Below, one piece after another: positions 33,669 through 41,010 of a DNA stretch of 50,014 nt. The stretch is from an uncultured bacterium. Its GTDB lineage: Bacteria > Cyanobacteriota > Vampirovibrionia > Gastranaerophilales > Gastranaerophilaceae. The notes beneath the pieces are model-generated. The model saw only the letters and a program-made list of their open reading frames with translations. It was not told the origin of the DNA and searched no databases. The translations under genes were made by a program, and so were the position numbers. Where the stretch lies: the NCBI GenBank assembly GCA_902796305.1, contig CADBOJ010000109.1, positions 1 through 50,014 of the forward strand, written 5' to 3'. Within the stretch, counting starts at the first letter, position 1, and every line of letters begins with the position of its first letter.

Positions 33669-35993
33669 ATGACTCAAGGCTTTTTTCAATTTAATAACAC
33701 TATTATAAATGAAATATTAAATTTTGCGACATCTACTTTTGACTTACTCTTTTTAAGCGGTCCAAAAGGCTCTGAGAAGAGCGAAACAATCCGAAAAATT
33801 ATTCCGGAATTAAGTGAAAATAACTTAATATTTCAACATTTTTGTTTTGAAAACAGCGGAATAGATGATTTCCTTTTAAATTTCTATGACGCATTAAAAA
33901 ATTTTTCAATGAATCAAAAAATTTCTTTAAAAAAATTTGCAGGTGAAAATTTTAAAGAAAAGGTGAGTCATTATTTTAAAACAATGAATAAAAATTGCAT
34001 AGTAATTGTTGAGGGATTTGAAAAAGTCGAAAACAACATGGAAATAATAGACTTTATCTCTCACATAGCATCTTATGACAATGTTAAAGTAATAATTGCT
34101 TCAAGAAATTCGGAAAACAGTATATTTTTTACAAAAAATGTAAGCATTCAGTCAATCAAGACAGGCAAAATATCCAAAGATGACTTTAAATCAAAAATGA
34201 CAGTATTGGCAGATACGGTAGATGATGAATTAAAAGAAAAATTCTACAATATAACCGGCGGGCTTGAACTTTATCTTAAAATGGGAGCAAAATATTCCTC
34301 GATTACGGGGTTTTCCGTTCGTGATTTGGTTGATGAATATGAAAGAAGAAGCGCCGTAAAGGAAATTGATTTTGAAGAATTTATAGTATCAAAATTTGTA
34401 TCTTTAATTCACAGCGGATACCTTAATGTTTTCAAAATGATTTGCATATTTTCTCATACTTTAAGCTATGATTTTCTTGAGAAATATTCGATAGGCACAA
34501 AACAACAGATTTCATATTTGCTTCAAAATCTTCTTGTAAGCGGTTTTTCAGACGAAATATATGTTAAAGATTATTTTAAAGAACATGTGGTAAAAAACTT
34601 TTCGATACAGGAAAAAATGAAGTATTGCAAAGAAGCAATAAAAATATATGAATGCGAACTTGAAAAAAGCCCTAAAGACAGGCTGATAAGACTTTCAAGA
34701 GAAACGATGAGAAAAGAAATCGCAAGAATAAACAATATGATGCCGTCTTTAAATCCAAATATAAAATCCATTTTTTCTTACTCCGGACAAAACGGTATAT
34801 GGAAAGATGAAAAAACAAGGCAAAAAGAAAAGTTAAATGAAAAATTAAACAAAATTAAAGAAAGAAAAAAATTTCTGGCTCAGGAGCAAAATACTCTTAT
34901 AACTCCAAAAAAAATACTACTTAATAAAAATAAACTTGAAGAAGAAAATGAACAAAACAGACGATTTATAATCAGTCTTATTAACAGTTCAAGAGAATAT
35001 GCATCAAAATATGACTATGTTAATTCTTCAAACGAACTAATAAGAGCGCTTGACATTGATGAAAAAGGAGAGTTTAAAATAGAAATTTTATCTCTTCAGG
35101 CAAAAAATTTTGAAGCCTTAAATGAATTTGAAAAAGCGCAGGCAAAATACCTTGAAGCTCTTAAAGAAGCAATAAGAACAAAGGATATAAGAACGAGCGA
35201 GCTTGAATTTAATATTGCATTATGTGATAAAAACTTATTTAAAATAGATAAAGCAAAAGAAGAATTTGAAAAAATAGCACACGGCGAAACAATCTCGGTA
35301 AATTATAAAGCCCGCTCATATCTTGAACTTGCAGAGCTTGAACAGGCGGATTCAAATATAAAAAGAGCAGCCGAATGCTATTTTAAAGCTCTTGATTTAT
35401 CGATGGGTAAAAATAAAGACCTCGTTTGTAAATGCTATTATCTGCTCGGGGTTATGTACGATGAAAACCAAAACACCGAAGAAGCTGTTAAATATTATAA
35501 GAAAAGCTACCTTACAAGTTCGGAAAAGAACGAAAATAAATATTATTCTGCCGCTCTTACAAACCTTGCTTTAATATATGAAGAAAATCAGGATACTTTA
35601 AAAGATGCTGTCGAATATTTAAAAATGGCGCTTTATTTTGATTCTGAAAATAACGATATAGAAAACATGTATTTTTCACAAAAAGAACTCGCAAGAATAT
35701 ATACAAAAATTGATACAATGACGGCAATAGGATATTTTAAACAGGCGCTTGATTCGGCTGAAAAATTAAAAGACAATTTTAAAATCGCACTCATTTATTT
35801 TGAAACGGGAGAGTTTTATTACGATAAAGAAAATGACCAAAAAGCTCTTGAAAGCTTTTTAAATGCAAGGAAAGTTTTAAATAACGACCCGAAAGATGAA
35901 AATGTTGCAAGAATTAATTCAAGAATAAGAGATATTAAAATGCGTCTTGATGACGAAACTTTTAAAAGAATAATGAAAAACTATGAATTTTAA
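33669..35993 (+). CDS. P-loop NTPase-like protein with C-terminal TPR repeats
   Basis: The 774-aa protein resembles a STAND-type or signal-transduction ATPase with a TPR sensor. Residues 24-130 carry a P-loop-like GPKGSEKS (31-38), in which the Gly before the Lys is replaced by Glu, and a Walker-B-like strand IVIVEGF (111-117). Residues 140-330 are a helical and winged-helix-like region. A charged coiled coil lies at about 370-430, and at least six TPR units fill 430-770, e.g. GETISVNYKARSYLELAELE. Whether the P-loop hydrolyses nucleotide is doubtful because of the changed Gly. It overlaps rsmG by 11 bp and is transcribed from its own leaderless promoter, divergent from the GH13 locus. Its partner and role are unknown. 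Confidence 0.65.
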   Translation: MTQGFFQFNNTIINEILNFATSTFDLLFLSGPKGSEKSETIRKIIPELSENNLIFQHFCFENSGIDDFLLNFYDALKNFSMNQKISLKKFAGENFKEKVSHYFKTMNKNCIVIVEGFEKVENNMEIIDFISHIASYDNVKVIIASRNSENSIFFTKNVSIQSIKTGKISKDDFKSKMTVLADTVDDELKEKFYNITGGLELYLKMGAKYSSITGFSVRDLVDEYERRSAVKEIDFEEFIVSKFVSLIHSGYLNVFKMICIFSHTLSYDFLEKYSIGTKQQISYLLQNLLVSGFSDEIYVKDYFKEHVVKNFSIQEKMKYCKEAIKIYECELEKSPKDRLIRLSRETMRKEIARINNMMPSLNPNIKSIFSYSGQNGIWKDEKTRQKEKLNEKLNKIKERKKFLAQEQNTLITPKKILLNKNKLEEENEQNRRFIISLINSSREYASKYDYVNSSNELIRALDIDEKGEFKIEILSLQAKNFEALNEFEKAQAKYLEALKEAIRTKDIRTSELEFNIALCDKNLFKIDKAKEEFEKIAHGETISVNYKARSYLELAELEQADSNIKRAAECYFKALDLSMGKNKDLVCKCYYLLGVMYDENQNTEEAVKYYKKSYLTSSEKNENKYYSAALTNLALIYEENQDTLKDAVEYLKMALYFDSENNDIENMYFSQKELARIYTKIDTMTAIGYFKQALDSAEKLKDNFKIALIYFETGEFYYDKENDQKALESFLNARKVLNNDPKDENVARINSRIRDIKMRLDDETFKRIMKNYEF

Positions 35994-36615
35994 AGAAAAA
36001 AAAGACATTCTGCTTGAAAAATTAAATATTTCTCTATCCGATAAGCAAATTGAAAAACTTGAAAAATGGTATGAAAATTTTATAAATTATAATTCTCATA
36101 CCAACTTAATGAGCAAGGGAGATATTGAGGTTCTTTTTGAAAAGCATGTTTTTGATTCGCTTGCAATAAATCTCTGGAAAGATTTTAAAAATATAAAAAC
36201 CGTTCTTGATGTCGGCACAGGGGGCGGGTTTCCCTCGGTTATTCTTACAATTTGCTATCCGGATAAAAAAATTATCGCAAACGATTCAAGGATTAAAAAA
36301 ATTAACTTTATAAAAGAAATAAAAAGCATGCTAAATTTGGATAATCTTGAAATCATTTATTCAAGAATTGAAGAAACAAATCCCTTGAATGTTGATTTAA
36401 TTGTCTCGAGGGCCGTCGGCAAAATGCTTGATGTTTATAAATTGTCAAAAAAGCACCTTGGAAAAAACGGAAAATTTTTAATTTATAAGTCTAAATCGGC
36501 TAAAGAAGAAATTGAGGCTTTTAAAAAAGAATACCGTGGCTCTGATTTTGAAATAATAGGTTATTCCTTGCCCTTAAAAGAAAATTACGAAAGAAATCTT
36601 GTTATTTTGAAATAA
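35983..36615 (+). CDS. rsmG: 16S rRNA (guanine-N7) methyltransferase RsmG
   Basis: The 210-aa enzyme makes m7G527 in 16S rRNA using S-adenosylmethionine. Family features: YNSHTNLMS near the N-terminus, FEKHVFDSLAIN (52-63), the SAM-binding TVLDVGTGGGFPSVI (73-87) and VSRAVGKM. Length is standard. In many bacteria rsmG sits beside mnmG and the parA/parB genes; here it follows a P-loop/TPR gene with an 11-bp overlap and no gid-type neighbour is present. RsmG-dependent methylation affects streptomycin sensitivity in other species (established knowledge). Confidence 0.93.
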   Translation: MNFKEKKDILLEKLNISLSDKQIEKLEKWYENFINYNSHTNLMSKGDIEVLFEKHVFDSLAINLWKDFKNIKTVLDVGTGGGFPSVILTICYPDKKIIANDSRIKKINFIKEIKSMLNLDNLEIIYSRIEETNPLNVDLIVSRAVGKMLDVYKLSKKHLGKNGKFLIYKSKSAKEEIEAFKKEYRGSDFEIIGYSLPLKENYERNLVILK

Positions 36616-36662
36616 TATTTTGGTTAAATAAGTCGATTTATTTTTTATAATAAAATATCTTT

Positions 36663-37577
36663 ATGGAAAAAAGATACTATCCTTTCAGTAAATATTTGCA
36701 GAAAACATTCAATAAAAAAGTCTATAAAATAACACTGGACGGCGGATTTTATTGTCCCAACAGGGACGGAACAATAAGCAGAGGCGGATGTATTTTTTGC
36801 GACGAAGTCGGAAGCTACTCAAGATGTACCGATAAAAATATTTCAATAAAAGAGCAGATTATAAAAAGCAAGGAACTTTTAAAAAGCAAATTTAAGGCAG
36901 AAGCATTTATGGCTTATTTTCAGTCATATTCAAATACTTATGCACCCGTTGATAAATTAAAAGAAATATATGACAGCGTATTTAAAGAAGATGAAATAGT
37001 ATCAATTTCAATCGGAACACGTCCAGATTGTGTTGATAAAGATAAACTCGACCTCATTTCAAACTATCCGAACCCTTGGATAGAATACGGGCTTCAAAGT
37101 TCGCACGATGAAACACTAAAACTAATCAACAGAGGGCATGACTTTGAATGTTTTAAAAATGCGGTAATCGAAACAAAAAAAAGAGGAATTAAGGTCTGCG
37201 CGCATATAATTCTCGGGTTTCCCAACGAAAACAGCAAAATGATGCTTGAAACAGCATATCGTCTTGCCGAATTAAAGATTGACGGAATAAAAATTCATAT
37301 GCTCACTATATTAAAAGATTCCCCTCTTGCAAAAATATATAAAGAAAATCCTTTTTACCTCATGACAATGGAAGAATATGCAAATATTGTATGTGATGTA
37401 TTGGAAATACTTCCTCCCGAAACAACAATTCAAAGAATAGCAGGAACAGGCTATTCCGAAACTACGCTTTGTCCCAAGTGGGTAAACAGACGTTTTGAAA
37501 TTTTAAATTTTATTGATAAAATCATGCTCCAAAGAAATTCCACTCAAGGCATAAAATATAATCGACAGAAAGTATAG
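36663..37577 (+). CDS. Radical SAM protein, YhcC (TIGR01212-like) family
   Basis: The 304-aa protein has the family start YYPFSKYLQKTFNKKVYKI and a cluster motif Cys31-x11-Cys43-x2-Cys46 (CPNRDG ... GGCIFC), different from the classic CxxxCxxC but typical for the YhcC group. SIGTRPDCV, HIILGFPNE and a conserved end (PPETTIQRIAGTGY) complete the match. The substrate is unknown. It lies 47 bp after rsmG. TATAAT (36646-36651) and an overlapping TAAAAT (36651-36656) sit just before the ATG without a Shine-Dalgarno, so it may have its own near-leaderless start, but no convincing -35 is seen. Confidence 0.88.
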   Translation: MEKRYYPFSKYLQKTFNKKVYKITLDGGFYCPNRDGTISRGGCIFCDEVGSYSRCTDKNISIKEQIIKSKELLKSKFKAEAFMAYFQSYSNTYAPVDKLKEIYDSVFKEDEIVSISIGTRPDCVDKDKLDLISNYPNPWIEYGLQSSHDETLKLINRGHDFECFKNAVIETKKRGIKVCAHIILGFPNENSKMMLETAYRLAELKIDGIKIHMLTILKDSPLAKIYKENPFYLMTMEEYANIVCDVLEILPPETTIQRIAGTGYSETTLCPKWVNRRFEILNFIDKIMLQRNSTQGIKYNRQKV

Positions 37578-37591
37578 ATAACTTTGCAATT

Positions 37592-37620
37592 TTGAAATTA
37601 CGATTTTTTATTTATATAAT
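37592..37620 (+). promoter_or_regulatory. Promoter of the thioredoxin-CcdA operon
   Basis: TTGAAA (37592-37597), a 17-bp spacer and TATAAT (37615-37620) lie upstream of AAGGA (37636-37640) and the ATG at 37650. Confidence 0.7.
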
Positions 37621-37649
37621 TAATGTAGCTAAAATAAGGATTAGATTAT

Positions 37650-38066
37650 ATGAAAAATTGGATAATTATATTATTGATTTTTACAATGCCTCTTGGAGTT
37701 TATGCTTACCTCGATACAAAAGCGCAAAATGAAGCATTATGTAAAGTTGAGGGAAGCAAAACCGCTATTCCGAAAGCAAAATTGATAAAGTTTACTTCTC
37801 CGATGTGCTCCGAATGCAAAGAAGTAGCTGAAGAAATGCAAAAAGCAATGAAAGACTATAAAGGCTCTGTTCTTGTTGAAGAAGTAAACGTTATTGATAA
37901 CGGCGGAAAAGGTACGGATTACACGAAAAAACAAATTAAAAAATATAAAATAAGTCTTGTTCCGACGCTTGTATTTGTAGATAAGGGCGGAAACGTCATA
38001 CATAAACAAGAAGGAGCGATAAGCCATGATGAAATACTTGATTTATTAAAGGAATTGGATGACTAG
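37650..38066 (+). CDS. Exported thioredoxin-fold protein
   Basis: The 138-aa protein has an N-terminal hydrophobic segment (about 4-19, IIILLIFTMPLGVYA) that is a signal peptide or membrane anchor, then a thioredoxin fold with active site Cys53-Ser-Glu-Cys56 (SPMCSEC), the cis-Pro loop VPTLVF and a GxxxHDEI C-terminal helix. It probably exchanges disulfides outside the cytoplasm. Its TAG stop abuts the ATG of the CcdA gene, so CcdA is the obvious electron donor from cytoplasmic thioredoxin. An additional Cys31 follows the signal segment. Substrates are unknown; there is no cytochrome c gene nearby, so general thiol repair is as likely as cytochrome maturation. Confidence 0.88.
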   Translation: MKNWIIILLIFTMPLGVYAYLDTKAQNEALCKVEGSKTAIPKAKLIKFTSPMCSECKEVAEEMQKAMKDYKGSVLVEEVNVIDNGGKGTDYTKKQIKKYKISLVPTLVFVDKGGNVIHKQEGAISHDEILDLLKELDD

Positions 38067-38780
38067 ATGATTGTAGAACTATCAAATAAACTTGTTCAAT
38101 ATATGTCAAGCGGTGAATTTTCACCGTTATTTCTTCTGATATCATTTCTGGGAGGTATATTAAGCTCTATATCTCCCTGTTCAATAGGAATATTGCCGAT
38201 TATAGCGGGATATGTCGGCGGATACGGAGATACAAATAAATTTAAAACATTTATCCAAATGTTATCTTTTGTTTTCGGTCTTGCCGTTGTATTGAGCATA
38301 ATCGGCGTAATTTGCGCTTTAACGGGACAAGTTTTTGCGTCATTTGGCGGAGCGTACTTTGTATTATTTATCGCCTCTTTAATACTTGTTATGGGCTTAA
38401 ATTTGCTTAATATAATTGAAATTCCGCTTCCGACAATAATAAGCAGAATGCCAAAAGGCAACGGTACAAGTTTATTTATCTATCCTTTTTTAATCGGTGT
38501 TATTTTTGCTTTTGCAATGAGCCCCTGTTCAACCCCGATTTTAGCAGGTATTATGAGTTTCGCCGTCTTAACAAAAAGCATATTTCTCGCAGGATTGATG
38601 CTTATGTGTTTTTCTCTGGGACAGGGTGTAATCGTAATTCTAACCGGAGTTTTTGCAAGTTTTATTAAAGGATTAAGAAATTTTGCATCAATTTCCGAAG
38701 TATTAATGAAAATTTCCGGTGTTTTATTAATCCTTGCATCTTTAATAATCTACATAAAAATATTTTCAAGATTTTTTTAA
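38067..38780 (+). CDS. ccdA: CcdA/DsbD-type transmembrane thiol-disulfide transporter
   Basis: The 237-aa membrane protein has six predicted transmembrane helices and the two hallmark motifs SPCSIGILP (Cys38) and SPCSTPIL (Cys154), whose cysteines carry electrons across the membrane. Length fits the short CcdA form without extra thioredoxin domains. It begins immediately after the stop of the exported thioredoxin gene, forming a two-gene redox relay. No promoter separates them. Confidence 0.92.
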   Translation: MIVELSNKLVQYMSSGEFSPLFLLISFLGGILSSISPCSIGILPIIAGYVGGYGDTNKFKTFIQMLSFVFGLAVVLSIIGVICALTGQVFASFGGAYFVLFIASLILVMGLNLLNIIEIPLPTIISRMPKGNGTSLFIYPFLIGVIFAFAMSPCSTPILAGIMSFAVLTKSIFLAGLMLMCFSLGQGVIVILTGVFASFIKGLRNFASISEVLMKISGVLLILASLIIYIKIFSRFF

Positions 38781-38843
38781 ATAATATTTCGGCAATGCTT
38801 AAAATTTAACCAAACTAAACAATTGCTGGCATGAAAGCATGTT

Positions 38844-38872
38844 TTGTGTTTAAATAATCAAAAGATTATAAT
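38844..38872 (+). promoter_or_regulatory. Promoter of the polysaccharide gene cluster
   Basis: TTGTGT (38844-38849), a 17-bp spacer and TATAAT (38867-38872) leave only 10 bp to the ATG at 38883, so the mRNA would have a leader of about 3-4 bases. There is no Shine-Dalgarno in between. Confidence 0.6.
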
Positions 38873-38882
38873 TGGATTTAAG

Positions 38883-39296
38883 ATGAACTATAAGCTTATT
38901 GATTTAAAAATTCACGGCGATAACAGAGGAAAACTTATTTCTTTAGAAGGTAACAGAGATATTCCTTTTGAAATAAAAAGAGTTTATTGGATTTTTGATA
39001 CATTGCCCGATTTGGACAGAGGTTTTCATGCCCATAAAAATATGGAACAAATCATTGTTGCAATGGACGGAGCATGCCAGTTTGTACTGGATGACGGTAA
39101 AAAAAGAGAAACCGTCTGGCTGAACAGACCTGATAAAGGTCTATATATCGGAAAAAATATGTGGAGAGAGATGAAACATTTTTCATACGGCTGTAAATTA
39201 ATGGTTCTTGCTTCCGATTATTATGATGAAAAAGAATACATAAGAAATTATCAGGAATTTTTAGATGAGGTAAAAAATGATTCATCCTCTTTGTGA
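38883..39296 (+). CDS. dTDP-4-keto-6-deoxy-hexose ketoisomerase (FdtA/QdtA family)
   Basis: The 137-aa cupin protein belongs to the WxcM/FdtA family, which shifts the keto group of dTDP-4-keto-6-deoxy-glucose from C4 to C3. Seen: [35 protein letters not shown] with the two active-site His residues, and [18 protein letters not shown]. The ATG at 38883 is used because a promoter ends 10 bases upstream and the family begins here; an in-frame TTG/ATG at 38844 would add a tail that overlaps the -35. It overlaps the next gene (acetyltransferase) by 20 bp. FdtA and QdtA give different epimers and cannot be separated by eye. Confidence 0.85.
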   Translation: MNYKLIDLKIHGDNRGKLISLEGNRDIPFEIKRVYWIFDTLPDLDRGFHAHKNMEQIIVAMDGACQFVLDDGKKRETVWLNRPDKGLYIGKNMWREMKHFSYGCKLMVLASDYYDEKEYIRNYQEFLDEVKNDSSSL

Positions 39297-39708
39297 TGTT
39301 CAAAGCAAAAACATAGGCGAAAATACAAATATCTGGCAGTTTTGCGTTGTTTTACCCGATGCTAAAATCGGTTCAAACTGCAATATATGTTCAAATTGCT
39401 TTATCGAAAACGATGTTGTTATAGGCAATAACGTAACAATTAAAAACGGGGTAAGTATTTATGACGGCATGCGGATTGAAGATAATGTATTCATCGGACC
39501 GAATGCAACGTTTTGTAATGACAGATACCCGAAATCCAAAAATAAAGATTTTAAACTTGAACCCGTAATCATTAAAAAAGGTGCAAGCATAGGAGCAAAT
39601 GCCACTATACTTCCCGGTGTAACGATAGGAGAAAACGCTCTTATCGGCGCAGGTGCAATTGTAACAAAAGATGTTAAAGACGGAATGAAAATAGTTGGAA
39701 AGTTTTAA
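39277..39708 (+). CDS. Left-handed beta-helix N-acetyltransferase (FdtC/QdtC type)
   Basis: The 143-aa protein consists of hexapeptide repeats (IGENTN, IGSNCN, IGNNVT, IGANAT, IGENAL) with N- and C-terminal caps. The middle part [22 protein letters not shown] with the acidic and basic residues is the signature of sugar 3-amino N-acetyltransferases such as FdtC/QdtC/WlbB. It would transfer acetyl from acetyl-CoA to the 3-amino group of a dTDP-3-amino-3,6-dideoxyhexose. Shine-Dalgarno GAGG at 39267. It overlaps its upstream partner by 20 bp and shares TAATG with the next gene. The family's C-terminal half is short, but the fold is complete. Confidence 0.85.
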   Translation: MIHPLCDVQSKNIGENTNIWQFCVVLPDAKIGSNCNICSNCFIENDVVIGNNVTIKNGVSIYDGMRIEDNVFIGPNATFCNDRYPKSKNKDFKLEPVIIKKGASIGANATILPGVTIGENALIGAGAIVTKDVKDGMKIVGKF

Positions 39709-40985
39709 TGAGAGTAAAAATACTACAGAATTTTATTGATATTTTAAGGGGCAAGAAAAAAATTCCAAGAAGCATAGAATACGAAATTAAGCATGTTCAA
39801 AAAAATATTAATAAATTGAAAAAGAAATTAGCAAAAAAAATAAAAAACGGTGAAAAAATAAGAGTCGGTTTTTTTGTAATTTTTGACAGCGTATTTCAAG
39901 CTGAGCCTGTTTTTAAAAAAATGCTTGATGATGATATGTTTGAACCGTTTATTGTTGTGATTCCTGATATTGCAAGAGGGGATGACAACATGTTTAAACA
40001 AATGAATAAGACATACAAAAGCTTTTCATCAAAATATAAACAGGTTTATAAATCTTATGATGAAACGGAGCATAAATTTATTGACTTCACAAAAGATACC
40101 GATATAGCATTTTTCAACAATCCTTATGATGGAATGACGTATAAGTTTTATGGTATAGCTTATAATGCATTACATAATGTTTTAACTCTTTATTCAAGCT
40201 ACTCTGTTTTATTAACCAGATATTCGGTAAAGCATATTATAAGTCAAAAATCGATGGATTATTGCTGGAAGATTTTTGCAGATAATCAATGGCATCTGAA
40301 CAAGATTAAGGAGCATTCTTTTTTAAAGGGCTCAAATGCCGTTTTAACAGGATGCTGTAAAATGGATGCAATAAGTAAAGCAGAGAAAAAAGAAAGAACC
40401 CGAAAAAAAATTATAATAGCTCCCCATCATAGTGTTAATGCTAACGGTTTAGGAATTGCTAATTTTTTGAATTATTCGGAATTCTTCTTGGAACTTCCTA
40501 AAAAATATCCTGAAATTGATTTCGTTTTCAGACCCCATCCGCTTTTATTCGTAACTCTTTCAAAATCAGAATTTTGGGGAAAAGAAAAAGTTAAACAATA
40601 TTTGGATAAAATGTGTGAAAATCCTAATGTAGAATATCAGGACGGAGGAAGTTATTTCGATACGTTTGTAAATTCTGATGGAATAATACATGACTGCTGT
40701 TCATTTTTATTGGAATATTTATACACGGATAATCCTTGCTGCTATATACTTGCAAACAAAAATAACGAAAGTGATATTTTTGAAGAAATAGGACAAGATG
40801 CACTTAAACATTACTACAAATCATATAGCGAACAGGATATAATTGATTTTATAGACAATATCATAATAAAAGACAACGATACCAAAAAGGACGAAAGAAC
40901 AAAATTTGCCAACGAAGTATTGAAAATCAATTATCCGAATGTTTCCGAAAAAATAATTGATTATATAAAAAAAGAATTAGCATAA
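39708..40985 (+). CDS. TagF/TagB-like glycerophosphotransferase-fold protein
   Basis: The 425-aa protein has an N-terminal coiled-coil region (about 20-50), an N-terminal Rossmann-like domain and a C-terminal GT-B domain with KIIIAPHHSVNA, FVFRPHPLL and SDGIIHDCCSFLLEYLYTDNP, as in CDP-glycerol:poly(glycerophosphate) transferases (TagF). Such enzymes transfer a phospho-alcohol from a CDP donor onto a sugar or polymer. The donor is unknown; the convergent neighbour encodes a fused cytidylyltransferase that may provide it. It is coupled to the acetyltransferase gene by TAATG. A hairpin spans the stop codons of this and the converging gene. Confidence 0.7.
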   Translation: MRVKILQNFIDILRGKKKIPRSIEYEIKHVQKNINKLKKKLAKKIKNGEKIRVGFFVIFDSVFQAEPVFKKMLDDDMFEPFIVVIPDIARGDDNMFKQMNKTYKSFSSKYKQVYKSYDETEHKFIDFTKDTDIAFFNNPYDGMTYKFYGIAYNALHNVLTLYSSYSVLLTRYSVKHIISQKSMDYCWKIFADNQWHLNKIKEHSFLKGSNAVLTGCCKMDAISKAEKKERTRKKIIIAPHHSVNANGLGIANFLNYSEFFLELPKKYPEIDFVFRPHPLLFVTLSKSEFWGKEKVKQYLDKMCENPNVEYQDGGSYFDTFVNSDGIIHDCCSFLLEYLYTDNPCCYILANKNNESDIFEEIGQDALKHYYKSYSEQDIIDFIDNIIIKDNDTKKDERTKFANEVLKINYPNVSEKIIDYIKKELA

Positions 40986-41010
40986 CCACTTTTAAACAAA
41001 TTTTATGCTA
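40978..41010. terminator. Bidirectional hairpin between two converging genes
   Basis: TAGCATAA (40978-40985) pairs with TTATGCTA (41003-41010) across a 17-base loop. The arms contain the stop codons of both converging genes. The stem is AT-rich and the T-tail is weak, so termination is only plausible. Confidence 0.4.

Noticed and set aside
38781..38843. Terminator after ccdA (GCATG repeats near 38828)
   Set aside because: The short GCATG/CATG elements do not form a convincing stem followed by a T run.
38844..38882. Longer start for the ketoisomerase
   Set aside because: The extension covers the -35 and -10 elements of a good promoter and does not match the family.
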